64,000 nucleotides of DNA. Origin: Anolis sagrei. Taxonomy: Eukaryota > Chordata > Lepidosauria > Squamata > Anolidae. The translations under genes and the position numbers were made by a program. The DNA lies in assembly GCF_037176765.1 (NCBI RefSeq), contig NC_090024.1, positions 55,179,861 through 55,243,860 of the forward strand. Reading direction: 5' to 3'. The first letter of the stretch is position 1. Every line of letters begins with the position of its first letter. The notes below the pieces were generated by a model. That model saw nothing but the letters and a program-made list of their open reading frames with translations. It had not been told where the DNA came from and ran no database searches. This document shows positions 1-11,806 of this stretch, piece by piece.

Positions 1-609
1 CTTATAGTTGCTGATGATTTACCAGCTGTGCTAAACCTACATGCTTTATGGTATACTTTTTCTGTGCATATGGTGTATCTGAGGGGAAAATGTTTGTTGC
101 ATTGTGGTATAGGTCATATACTTCGTTAGGCACACTTGAAAGTATCAAGTATTAATTATTACAGGACATACTTTTGACTGAAATATGCCTATTTAAAAAA
201 CATAGGTAGAAAACAGCTGCCTGTTTATCTACAGAAATACTGGATAGAAACATTTCCAATGTTTTTTTAATTAATATTTTACAGTCGTAGCTTTAAACAT
301 AGTGCTCTCTAGTGGTAGAATATTATAGCTGTTAAATTATTTTTACAAAAGTGTGTATGTGCCTACAAGTCAGCTGACAACTTATGGTGACCACACAAAT
401 TTCACAGATTTTCTTAGACAAGGCATAAAGAGAGGCGTACCACCTTTGCTTAGCAATCTCTAGCCCATACAGTTCTAGAAAGCAACTCCCAGTATTTGAG
501 ACTCCAGCAAGCATTGCAATGTCTTTTAAAAGCAGCCTATCTCTAAAACTTTGATTACTGGACACCCAGAAACAGTATTAATAGGACAATTCAGCACTTG
601 TAAAAAAAT

Positions 610-866
610 TATGTGCAATTTGAGAAACTGCAAGTCACTTTTGGTGTGAGAGAATTGGTTCTCTGCAAGGATGTTGCCCAGGGGATGTCCAGATGTGTTA
701 CCATCCTGTGGGAGGCTTCTCTCATGTCCCCGTATGAGAACCTGGAGCTGACAGACGAGAGCTCACCCCACTCCCCAGATTCAAACCACCAACCTTTCGG
801 TCAGCAGTCCTGTAGGTACAAAGTTTTAACTCATTCCGTCACTGTGGGCACTGTGTGTAAAAATAA
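610..866 (-). mobile_element. tRNA-derived SINE (ACA-type), degraded
   Basis: Minus-strand SINE: B box as GATTCAAACCACC on the plus strand, body CTTCTCTCATGTCC, 3' end TTTGAGAAACTGCAAGTCAC. Older than the copies at 37, 40 and 43 kb. Confidence 0.75.
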
Positions 867-1388
867 TTAGTACTCTAGATAGCAAGTGCTTGGGGGAAAA
901 TACCCAAATCTGCTGTAGGACTTGTAACAGGTGAGCACTGACTACATGAGAATTTAGTGTCCAACGGTTTGACTCATTTCCAGCTACATGAGAATATAAA
1001 GATTATATTTTGTTATTTTTGCTAATTGCAAAAAGAATCTATGGGAGTCTATAATCACTTTCTTTGTGTAAAAAAATAATGGGATCCATTTAAAAATTTC
1101 TGTCATCTTGCCTTGCAATTTTACATACGTTTCTTTTTGGGGCAGAGCTTAAGAAAAAAGTCAAGTCGCCAAAAAAAGATGCTATATATCTTAATGAGCA
1201 TCACTCTTAGTCATTCTTCTCACAACTCCCTGTGAAAGGAAATTGACCTGAACGTTCTTAAGCCTTCTCCTAAACCTTTAAGACATTTTCCCATGCTTAC
1301 ATATCATCCTCTACCTCAAATCACTTCCTATGCCAGCTAGGAAATCAGGGAAATAACTGCTGCTCATTTGTTACTGAGCATAATTCAA

Positions 1389-2073
1389 AGTGATGGCTTT
1401 AGCTTATAAATCCCTAAATAGTGCCAGTCCAGCTTACCTATCCAAATGCATATCCCTTTATGAGCCAGTTAGAGCATTGAGATTAGCTAGAGAGGTCCTG
1501 GTCTTGGTCCTGCTGCCATTGCGGGTACAATTGGTGGGGATGGAATACAGGGCCTTCTTGGTTGTGGCCCCTTGGCTGAGGATCTCCTTCCCCAGCGAGA
1601 TTAGATCAGCCTCCTCCCTCCTGGTGTTTAGAAAACAACTAAAAACTTGGTTATGCAAACAAGCATTTGGTGAGTGACAACAATAATGTGCAGATGGATC
1701 ATAACCTAGGGATCAGTGCCAATGTCGAAATGTTTTATGATTATGTCAATGGTTTTTAATTTTAATGGTTTAATTTATAGTTATATGTTATTGTTTTAGA
1801 TGTGTGGTATACTGTTTTATTGTATATGACATATTGCATTTTGCCATTTATTTGATGTGAACCTCTTTGAGGGTCCTTCCACACAGCCATATAACCCAGA
1901 ATATCAAGAAAGAAAACCACACCATATCTGCTTTGAACTGGGTTATCTGAGTCCACACTGTCATATATCCCAGTTCAAAGCAGAAAATGTGGGATTTTAT
2001 TCAGCCGTGTGGAAGAGGCCTAGGGGGTGAGAAAAGTGGTATATAAATACAATTAATTAATTAATTAATTAAT
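1389..2073 (+). mobile_element. L2/CR1-like LINE 3' end
   Basis: Frame 1390-1677 encodes the C-terminal RT-associated piece: YLSKCISLYEPVRALRLARE, FLVVAPWL, SFPSEIRSASSLLVFRKQLK. A tail with a MITE insertion (1874-2020) and (TTAA)n follows. Confidence 0.75.
1874..2020. mobile_element. palindromic MITE inside an L2/CR1-like LINE end
   Basis: TCCTTCCACACAGCC ... CCGTGTGGAAGAGGCC, same family as the 25-29 kb copies. The LINE 3' tail resumes after it (GGTGAGAAAAGTGGTATATAA). Confidence 0.75.
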
Positions 2074-2125
2074 ATGTAGGGAGCAATTTTTTGCTTCTGC
2101 ATCATCACATTAGCTTTGTAGATGA

Positions 2126-2632
2126 GGCAAATTTAATTTCAATAATAATAATACTTTATTTATATTCTGCCCTATCTCCCCAAGGGGACTCAGGGTGGAT
2201 CACAGTACACATACATGGCAAACATTCAATGCTGTTTCGGACAGACAGGACAGAGACAGACGTAACAGAAAAGAGGTATGTTGTGTCGACATCTAGCTTT
2301 TGGGCATCTTGGAGGTTGTACTCAAATCCAGCCACAGGGGGGTGCTATTGCGCTATCCTCTATGATGGAGAGCCATCAGGACTTCCTCGTTCCTTTTGGT
2401 CGCCAGGCATTTTCTTTTTTCTTTATGGTGTCGTAAAATACCTCCCCCACTTGTTTTAGTGGATACCTAATTTCTCTACTTACAGCTCAAGCTGTTTTCA
2501 AATTGCTTAAGTAAACAGGGAGCTTTTGCTGACAGACAGGTGCTCACGCCGACCCAGGGCTTTGAACTCGCAACCATTTGGTTGGTAGATACTATCCTTG
2601 CTGGTGATTTACCAACTGTGCTAAAGCCCAGC
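2126..2632 (-). mobile_element. long tRNA-derived SINE with an L2-like 3' tail, about 500 bp
   Basis: On the minus strand it starts with a tRNA-like head (A box TTAGCACAGTTGG; B box GTTGCGAGTTCAAAGCC), continues through an unclassified body, and ends in GAGTCCCCTTGGGGAGATAG and (ATT)n, the tail shape of L2/CR1-type LINEs. It appears nearly full length. A fragment of the same head lies at 1-40. Confidence 0.65.
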
Positions 2633-2639
2633 CCATAAG

Positions 2640-5600
2640 CATTTCTCATGATAACTGTTGTTTTCTTGGATCAAGGAAAAACTAGGCAATTGTGTCTGGG
2701 TTCCAGATAAACAATATTTTGGGGAAGTGTTTGATGCCAAAGATGAATAGCTGCAACTGCACATCTTAAGATCATAGGAACAGCTGCATATCTGCAGTTT
2801 GTAAATACATAGCCATCTCATACTTCCTTCTACCCCACCATCAGTGTCCATGAGGTAAATTGTTACTTATTTACAATGTGGGTTTCTCTCTAATGAGGCC
2901 ACCATATTTTGAAAGTTAGGGTATCCTCCCCCTTCTGTCCAATGTCAAAATGTGGAATTTGCCTTTGTGCAACCAATAGGCAACATTCCTTTTTGTAAAG
3001 ATTCCTCATTGCTGAAGGAATGAAGGATAGAAATTACACACAAAAATTAAAAAAGGAAGCCAATAATACTGATTGTCTTCGAAATTAGTACTTACTGCTC
3101 TGCATCCTTGGTCATCCCTAAGAGAAAGATTATAAAATACCTGTCTTCTTTCATCCATTACACTGCTAATGCTTTTCTTTTCATTGCACTTGCTAATTAA
3201 CTCAGGCTCACCCGAACCGCCTTGATTCTAAGTGGAATTTCAACAAAAAAGCTTTCAGGTTTTTTACTTCAAAAAATCATTCATTATTGTTGTGGATTTC
3301 TATGGCAGAAATAGAATTCTTGCCGAGAAGCACAACAAGATACTAGTGGATTCTGAAAATCCATTTAGTTTGTTTGCTTTGCAGAATGGTGCAAGACTTA
3401 CAATGATGCTTTTGGATTCTTCTATCCAAATAGAAAGAATTGATTTGGGTCACCTTTTAAAAACATGTGAAGAAAGGCATTTTTATTTATTTTTTATTAA
3501 AAAAATAAAAATGAAGAAAAAACAATAAGCATAAATGGAAAATGCACATGCAGTTCATAATAGTGAGATGGATGACTCACATTCTACCATTATAAACAGA
3601 AAAAAGACGTAGAGGAAATTCTACAGAATACATCCAGAAAATGGCTCACCAAAACTTGACCAGCGGTATAAGACTTCCATTTCTTTGTCCTCTGCTCTCA
3701 CTGAGAACATTTGCTTAGCTGCTGCCATTAAGGCTTCATTTCTGTTTGTGTTTCTAGTCAAGATGGACTTCTACTTACAAAGGAAAGGCACTGACAAGGA
3801 TCTATTTCCACTAACAAGTTTGTGGACAATTACATTAACTTTGCAAGACTGGTTTTGTGAAGAATTTTGTTTCTGCAGCCATTCTTTTTGTATTGAGACA
3901 GCACAGCTTCGGCTGGGGCGTTGAGGCCTTCATCAATGTATGTATACCATGTATGTGTAAATTGGTAGAAGGGAACCCAGTGCAGCTTCTCGTCTGTGAG
4001 CACAGGTACATCTTCTGTTCTACAAGGGTATCCAGAAGTTTTTGTTGATGCTTAGTTGGTTTCCTTCTATGCAGTGCAGCATGTAATGGGGTGCATGGTG
4101 CCTATATTATTCAAGTTATTTCAACTTCTTCGCTGCATGGATGTTGGTGTTTGACTCAGAAGAAAATTATATTAAGTTATTAAAAGGGAAGGGTTAGATT
4201 CTGACAAGAACATCCAGAATCAATTGTCTAAGGTAGGCATTTTGTGGTTCAATAAGTTGCCTTCTATTAATCAAAAAATGGGAATTACTCTAGGTTAGTT
4301 GGGACATGCAAGGTGAGCAGGGAGGTTTGTTTTGCGCTTCTGAAGAACAAAGAGTTGGGTTAACTCATTACTCTGAGACACAGCAATCTTTATTGACCTA
4401 ATGAAGTGCATTTATTGGAGGATGCTGACAATAACATCTATCAGCTCTGCATAAGGGATTGTTGGAGCTCACTGTGCAGTTGTGTGTGTGAGCGATTAAC
4501 TGGGATTGATTGTACCTTTCTGGCATATCTGTGCAAGAATTTAGATGGCTTAGGTTGGTGAGCACCTTCAAGGTAACTGGGGGCTCCCAAGTCCTGCAGT
4601 TCAGAGCTCTGGAACCCATGTTCAGGTTATGGAATCTGTTTTGGGGCCAGTTTTCCTCATTCATTCAGAGTTTTGAGGAACTGGGTCTGTGATTTCATGG
4701 AATGTGTTATTTTGTATAGGTGGGCTCACCTTGCAGTATAGTCTTGGAGATAGTTTATCAAAAACTCAATTAACAAAATAACCTTTCAATTTAACATGTT
4801 ATGTCAAGGGTTTTAATGTTCTCTGAAGCTTCAAAACACTGGCAATGTCGTTTTTAAGACTAATATCCTTAACAGATCAGCTATGTAGAGAAGAACTTTA
4901 CCATGTTTTTGGTTCTAGATTCACCATTGTTTTTGAAAATAGATGGCTGCCAATGACAGTGTTCAATCTAAGTTCTTTCCTACATCATGTTAGGCTTACA
5001 TTACCGGTTAAAGGGCAAGATATTTCAAATTACTTCAGATGTGCCAGGGGACTGGACTTTTTTAAAAAAATGCTAAGTAGATGATACTGGCTCACAACTG
5101 AGTATTTGTGATGTGGAATAATATCAGTTTCAAAGTCTATGAATCTCAATAAATAAACAAAACTGAGACATAGGTCAACCACTTTTCTACAGTTAGATAT
5201 CCAGTTCCATCAGATAACATATGATATTGCCAAAATGTTTTTAATGAAATAATATTACACTGGATAAATAACAGCTGCAAATTCCTGGCAGTATGAATAA
5301 TAAGAAACAGCAAAACATTTTCATTGAACACAAAATGTTAAAAAAATGTGAAAGATTAGGGCTCAAATGAATATCTTTTATTTCTTTAAAACATCTACAA
5401 CAAAAACTAAGGCTTAATCTAAACACAGAACAACAGTTAGGTAATACTGGAGAAATCCAGTCATCCTTAATCATAATTATCACTAACATTTGAGTGATTT
5501 TCATCCAAGACCGAGCATTTTAAACAGGTGACATTCACTTGGTTTCTGGATATGCTCAATATGTAAGATCATTCTTCTCTATAAAGTCAGAACAACTGGG

Positions 5601-5640
5601 TATTGACCTAAGATACGTATAGACCCCAAAACTGAACTTA
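2640..5640. other. AT-rich flank without recognised genes
   Basis: Short frames only, no conserved motif seen. Could include distal RNF138 3' UTR in its right part. No repeat was recognised with confidence. Confidence 0.5.
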
Positions 5641-6538
5641 ACAAAACCCCTCTTATTTATTACTGCAAGAACATTTGTAATATGACAACATTATAAACGT
5701 ATCAGCAACCCCAATTTGACATTTCTATCCCATATTTTGTTAAAGAACCAGGAAAAGTTTTCATAAATCTTATCGGATGAATTCTGTGATCCTAAAAGTT
5801 ATAAACAACAGTTCTCAAACAGACTCATGTGAAGCCATTGAAACAACATACAAAAATGAGTTGTAACAAAATAGAAGTAACTGGTTGGAGGAATGCATAG
5901 TGGCAGAGGTCCTTGTATCACTGAAATGAAATTGGCCAGGAAAACCATAGTATATCAGAGCCGTCAACCCTCTGGAATGTGACTATTCTGTCATACTGCT
6001 TAGTGAGTACGGGGCTTAGCTAATATTCACAGCAATTAAGCAAATCTGCCTATATTATATCCTGAAAATGGCTGGTATTAAGCCATGGTCTAGAATAAAA
6101 CCATTTAATTTTGTAACATACATTAGAAAATAGATATTCGGTATGCAAAGGAGAAAAAATAACAAAAGACACTTGGCATTGCAATATTTTTCACCTCTTG
6201 TTCCATGGCAAGAAAAAAAACCAGGATTTAAATACACTCAACAAAGCAAATGAAATAGAAAAACTGTAGTTTTCTTTCAAAGACAGTGATATTTTCCCCA
6301 GCTATTTGAAGAACTTCTATTCTCACTTGAAAAAAAGAAAATTTCACAATGAAATATAATAATATGGCATGCGTTTTTTCATTGGTTTAAATAAGAAACA
6401 TTTAAAAAGAGAATCTCATCTAAGGGAAACAACAACAATTGATATTCAAATAGATACCGAGTTCCCTTTTATTAACTTTAGGACCACAGATACAGTTTCC
6501 TCCTGGCAGGTAGCAGCGATGTGAGCAAATGATAGGTT
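5641..6538 (-). other. likely RNF138 3' UTR
   Basis: Follows the stop codon; AT-rich, no repeats recognised, several minus-strand AATAAA. The length of the UTR is inference. Confidence 0.45.
6468..6473 (-). terminator. candidate poly(A) signal AATAAA, RNF138
   Basis: A canonical AATAAA on the minus strand about 65 bp past the stop. Further AATAAA occur at 5656-5661 and 5378-5383, so a longer 3' UTR is equally possible. Transcript data would decide. Confidence 0.35.
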
Positions 6539-6607
6539 TCAAAGGTTCACTTGACAAGATTCTTCAACTGCGTTTTGGAACAGAGTGTCCTCATCCAGCT
6601 GAAGGTT
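6539..6607 (-). CDS. RNF138: RNF138 coding exon 8 (UIM and stop)
   Basis: Encodes NLQLDEDTLFQNAVEESCQ then VNL and TGA at 6539-6541. The acidic patch followed by an Ala/Ser helix is the ubiquitin-interacting motif, and the VNL ending parallels the VNI of human RNF138. Confidence 0.95.
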   Translation of the reverse strand, partial: NLQLDEDTLFQNAVEESCQVNL

Positions 6608-9600
6608 CTAAACACAAATAAAGAACAATGAATTAGAAACAAAACTTTCAGAGCTAAACCATTCTGCTCCATCTGAGGCGCTATCTATACTACCATAAAA
6701 TCCAGATTATCTGCTTTGAACTGGTTTATATGGTAGTATAGACTCATAAAATCCAGTTCAAACACGATAATCTAGATTATATACTTTGATAATCTGGATT
6801 ATATGGCAGTGTAGAAGGGGCCTGAGTTCAATGTCTGTTCAACGTTATTAACGGCAAGAAAAATTGAATAAAGGAAACGCCCCTACAAAAACAGCTTTCA
6901 TTAAAAAGTTATGTTTCAAATGGTTTTCTAGACCAGGGCTTCTTAAACTTTTCCATTTGTAACTCCTTTCAGCCCAAGAAATGTTAATGTGACCCTGGGT
7001 ATATAAGTATATAAAATAGGTATAAAAATCAAATATTTACTGATAACAAATAAGCATTTGCAAGGATTGCTAAACAGGCTGATTTTCTTTTTTATGAAGT
7101 ACAGCTGAAACATCTTCTACACAGTCCATTGTAAACTGCACAATAGATTGATATAAATGTCTAAACAGCCACCAGATAACATTCAGAAAACATTTGCTAT
7201 TGCTAAATTTTTCAGATCCCGAGATTGACCCATTTGGGGTGGGGACAAACAGTTTAAGAAGGAGTGGTCCAGACTTGCCTCAAATATCTAACAAAGTAAT
7301 TCCTCAACTTGTCAAAAGAAACTGTAGAACTTCCAGACAGCATGAACCTGACAAATAACCAAGCTTTCTTAATAAAAGTTAGTTGGAAAAAAATGGAAGT
7401 GTTAATGTTTTAAATTCAAAACACACAATTCTTACCATAACATTTACATAGTCAAGCTGGTGTCTTTGATTTATATGGCCAACAAAATCTCTGGTAACCT
7501 GGTTAGGGACTTCCCATGGAAGAGACACACAAATAGGACAGATCTTGAAAGAGAAAGACAGTGTGTGTGTAAAAAGAGGCAACATATATAGGCTACAGAA
7601 AATAGTGATTTCATTCATGATTATGAGGAAATACAAGTAATTTCTCACATACATTACATAATAATTATAATACTACTATTATTTATCTAAAAACCATATT
7701 ACATAAATACTTCGACATGAAACTTATTCTCACAGCAAAATAAGAGTGGTATAAAAAAGAGAAAATTTACAGAGGAAACTTTCTTCTAGCTTGTTTTATA
7801 TAAAATATTATCTGATATTTCCATTTTTAATCTGTCTTGCCTCTCTCTGCCTTTGTGAGGGTGTGTTTTTACCAAAATAATAATAATGATCTAGAAACAT
7901 TAGATGTTAGTGAAAGTAAAAAAAATAATGTAATTATGAGCCTAATTTTTCCATTTCTAGTAATACTGAATGTCACTTGTGACAGTAATACAGGGTTAGT
8001 CAAAATGAATAGGCCAATAAGAAAATTAATTGTACCCGAATTGGCCTATTCATTTTGACTAACCCTGTACTTAACATTTTCAGTGAATTCAATGAGATTC
8101 AAATGTTTTTTCACTAGGGCTGATTTGTGCCGCCTCTTCAGTGAAATTGAATAAAAATTACACATTAAGAGCAGTTCCATAATACATCAGATTGTTTAGT
8201 AAATCATAAAAAGAGACATCAGACTCAAAGGAGAAAACACCACAAAAAGAAATGCCATTAGATAAAAAACTTTGTGGAAGGAGGGAATCCTTAGCAGCTG
8301 GAAACAGTTTAAACTGAAACATTACTGTAGGGTGAAAAGGGCATTTTACTCTCGCTCAACTCAATACCTAACACAGTATTATACTTAACACAATTTCAAA
8401 AACCAAGCTTTTGGTATGAATATAAAAACTCTAGCAATATATACTCACTACTGGGTCTATTTGATAAAGATGTCTGTCATTACAATGATCCAATAAACTC
8501 TGTCTTGTGAAGTTATCTTCTTGACAGAGAGGGCATTTAAATGTAGGCTGTCCACTGAAAAACAAACCAAGATTAGATAAGGTTACAACATATATGCCAA
8601 CATATATGCCAGGTGCAACATCCACAGTGTGCAAGGAGCTTCTTCACTCATCCAGAACCTCAACCATTTAGAACATTTTATCCAAAGAGGGTATTTGAAT
8701 GGCAGTCAGATAAAACCATCAAGAGAAAAACCAACATTTTTGTATCTTATTGAAAAATTATAGACATCATTTATCCTAGCACACCTGATTTCTGAATACC
8801 CATCCCAAATTATACTTTGGTAGATTGAATTCTGTGTTATTTAAACTGTGTGATCATAGAAATGTTGTTAAACCACACAACGCCCAACAGTCCCATCAGC
8901 ACACCAATGATAAGGAATGCTAAAAGCTGTAGTCCAAAATCTGTAAAACCATATAGTTCCCTCCCTGACTTAAAAGAGTCTTTTCAAGAATTTAAAACAG
9001 ACCCACATAACATGCAGCCTACAACTCCCAGAATTCCTGCCCATTGGACAAGCTGGCAAAGGCTTCTGGGAGTTGGAGGTCAAAACAGCTGGAGGGCTGC
9101 AGGTTATGCAGGCATGATCTAGAACAAGCCAACAATGGTGAAGTTGCTTTGAAATAACCTTCCCCTCAAGTGTTTTATTCCCAAAAAAATGTATACTAAT
9201 TTAAAAATAATTTATCAGAACATGGTGTTCCATGTGTTGTGATGGAGTCTTCGAGTAGTGATACTACTGGGAGTATTAGGAGGGGAAGAAAGACTACTCA
9301 TGAGCCAGACTCTGATGAGAAGCAACAGAGAAAGCGGATCAAGGAAATACTTATGGAATCCAGTGATGATGAATCATTTGAGGGCTTCGCAGGGGACTGA
9401 GGAGAGTGGTATGGCAAGTTCAGAGGATGGAGAAATGGACTGGACTAAAGTGCGGGAGGTTCAGAACATTTGTGAAGAGCCCACAAGTAGGGACACGTTT
9501 GTGGGGTTCTCTGATTGGCACAGTGGGGATCCGGGTGAGTCCAGGGGAGTTATGGGTTTGGATAGAAGATGGAGAGACTGGAGAGATCAGCAAAGGGCTT

Positions 9601-11757
9601 CAGCTGAAAGGAGGTCTGGTGAGGCATTGTCTGATTCCAGTTCTGAGGAGGAATTGGGGCAAGGAGTTTCAGCTGGTAACAGGGTGTCAGCTGGTTCTAG
9701 TTCAGAGGATGATTTGTGAATAAAAGTAGGGTTGGGAGATGGGGTTTCTTGCAGTCAGCAAAGTGTTATTGTGTATTCGTGTGAGAGCTGGTTGAGAAGA
9801 CGTGTTTGGGAAGACTTCTGTGGACGTAAATTTAATCCAGATTATCCATGGCTGCGGGGGTTGGAACTGTGGGGTTTTCTCTGGACTGCCTTTGTGTTGA
9901 TCTTATGCTTTAGCTGCTGTGCTGTCGTTATTCATTTTGGCTCTGTGTAAGAACTGGACTGGATTATCGTGTTTGTTGCCTTCTCCCTCTTCGACCCGGA
10001 TTGGATTCACCACGACGACTACGCCACGTTTTGACTGACGACTCCAGCCTTTCTGTTTGACCCTTCGTGCTCACTGATGTTCTGCTGCGGATTGGAGTGC
10101 TTTTTTCCTGCTGATTGCATAGCTTTATGTTTAAACCGGATTATATTCCTGTTTAATCCAGGTTATTTTCCAGGTCCTGTTTTTTGGGTTAACTGTGGGT
10201 AATACTGTGTTTCACACTGAAGAATAAGTGTTTTGAGTCTTTTTTATTTGTTTTTGAACTCTCTTGGTTGTGAACTAATAAACTTTATTGCTACTAAATA
10301 CTGGTCTGGCACTTTAAGGGATCTGTCTTGCAACTCCATGACAGTCACTCCATAGTAGGGCAGGTATCTGTCAGCTGTAGTGTCGTTTCCTAATGCTGCT
10401 AAAGGAAGGTGTGGGATTAGACTTTGAAGGGTCAAAGGTTAAATAAAGATTTCCTGGGCTCAGTTGATATTTCATGGAATTAGCTAGTCAACATGAGTTC
10501 CCATGGCAACCGGTAAACTTTTCTGGGGCCAGTTAATTTTATTGATAGTAGCCTCTAACTGAATCCAAACAGCAAGAGAAGCAACAAAACAGGTGGGGAT
10601 CTCCAGCAGTTTGTTGCTTTGGTCAATAACAACAGGTGGCAGCGGGAACAGGTCTTGGACCCAGCAAAGGCAGAGCAGTCGGGCTCATACTCCCAACAAT
10701 CTCAATTTCAATGAGTCCTACACCACAGCCTCCTCTTTCTATGATCATTTCAGAAGTCCATCCATACGCTACCGTTATGAAAGCTGATCATTCCACTCAT
10801 TATAAAATCAAAACAACACGTTCAAATATTAAAATCTACCAAGAGGGCATTAACAGCTGGTGAAGCTTCAACAAAAATTAGCTTAACATACTGACTGAAG
10901 CACAGCAGGTTAAACAGGTAAATGATTAAACCCCTTTGCATGTTCGAAATATATTTCTGCTGCTTCTTCTTGCCAATTCATGTTTGCCTTTCCTTCTCTG
11001 TCATTTGAACAATGTGAAAAATGTTTTAAATTTAACATGTCCCTAAACACCCTCAGCGGTGCCATTTTACCACGGTTTAGGTCCCAGGTTTTTTTCAGCC
11101 CCAATTGAGTAAATCAAAAAACCCCTCATTGATGGAAGTTGCTTCCATGGCTCCTAGAAACAATAGCAAGAGATATAAGAGGTCTCTCTCTTTTTTTTAA
11201 AATTAAAACATTAAATGAAGACATGAGATGCAGCACAGCAATGCAGTCCTCAAAGGTATTGCAAAGTGCCAGTCAACCCCCAATCCCTTGTAGTTTCTAC
11301 TCGGGTTTAAGTACCATAAACTATAGCAATCTCAGCCTTCCCAGTGTTGTCTCTTCCCAAATAGTCTCATCTCATAAGAAAGATGATAATGATCACACTG
11401 ATACCATACACACTGAGTGAGAATAACAATGACCAGTCTACCATGCTTATGGTCATAGGCATATAGGATATACAGGATAAACATCTGATTTACAAAGGAC
11501 ACCTAATTAAGAATGGGGCTAAGACGACAGAAAGTGAGAGAAATCTACTAATAAGAAATTCACTCCTGAAAGAGTTATCATGGAGAAAAGATGTCTCCAC
11601 TGAAGCTTTATTATCAATCCTTGTTCTCACAATGGCAAATTCTTCAAAATTCAATTATAACAGGGACAGAAAGTGAGGCGAAATCTTCTGAACAAGGGCA
11701 CAGACAGCAAAACAAACACCCCAGGGGTGTTAACCCTTCCCTATGCTATCCAAAGCA

Positions 11758-11806
<49 letters not shown>

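Noticed and set aside
3232-3528. 98-codon frame in the left flank
   Set aside because: AT-rich, Lys/Phe-biased, no recognisable domain and no splice context.
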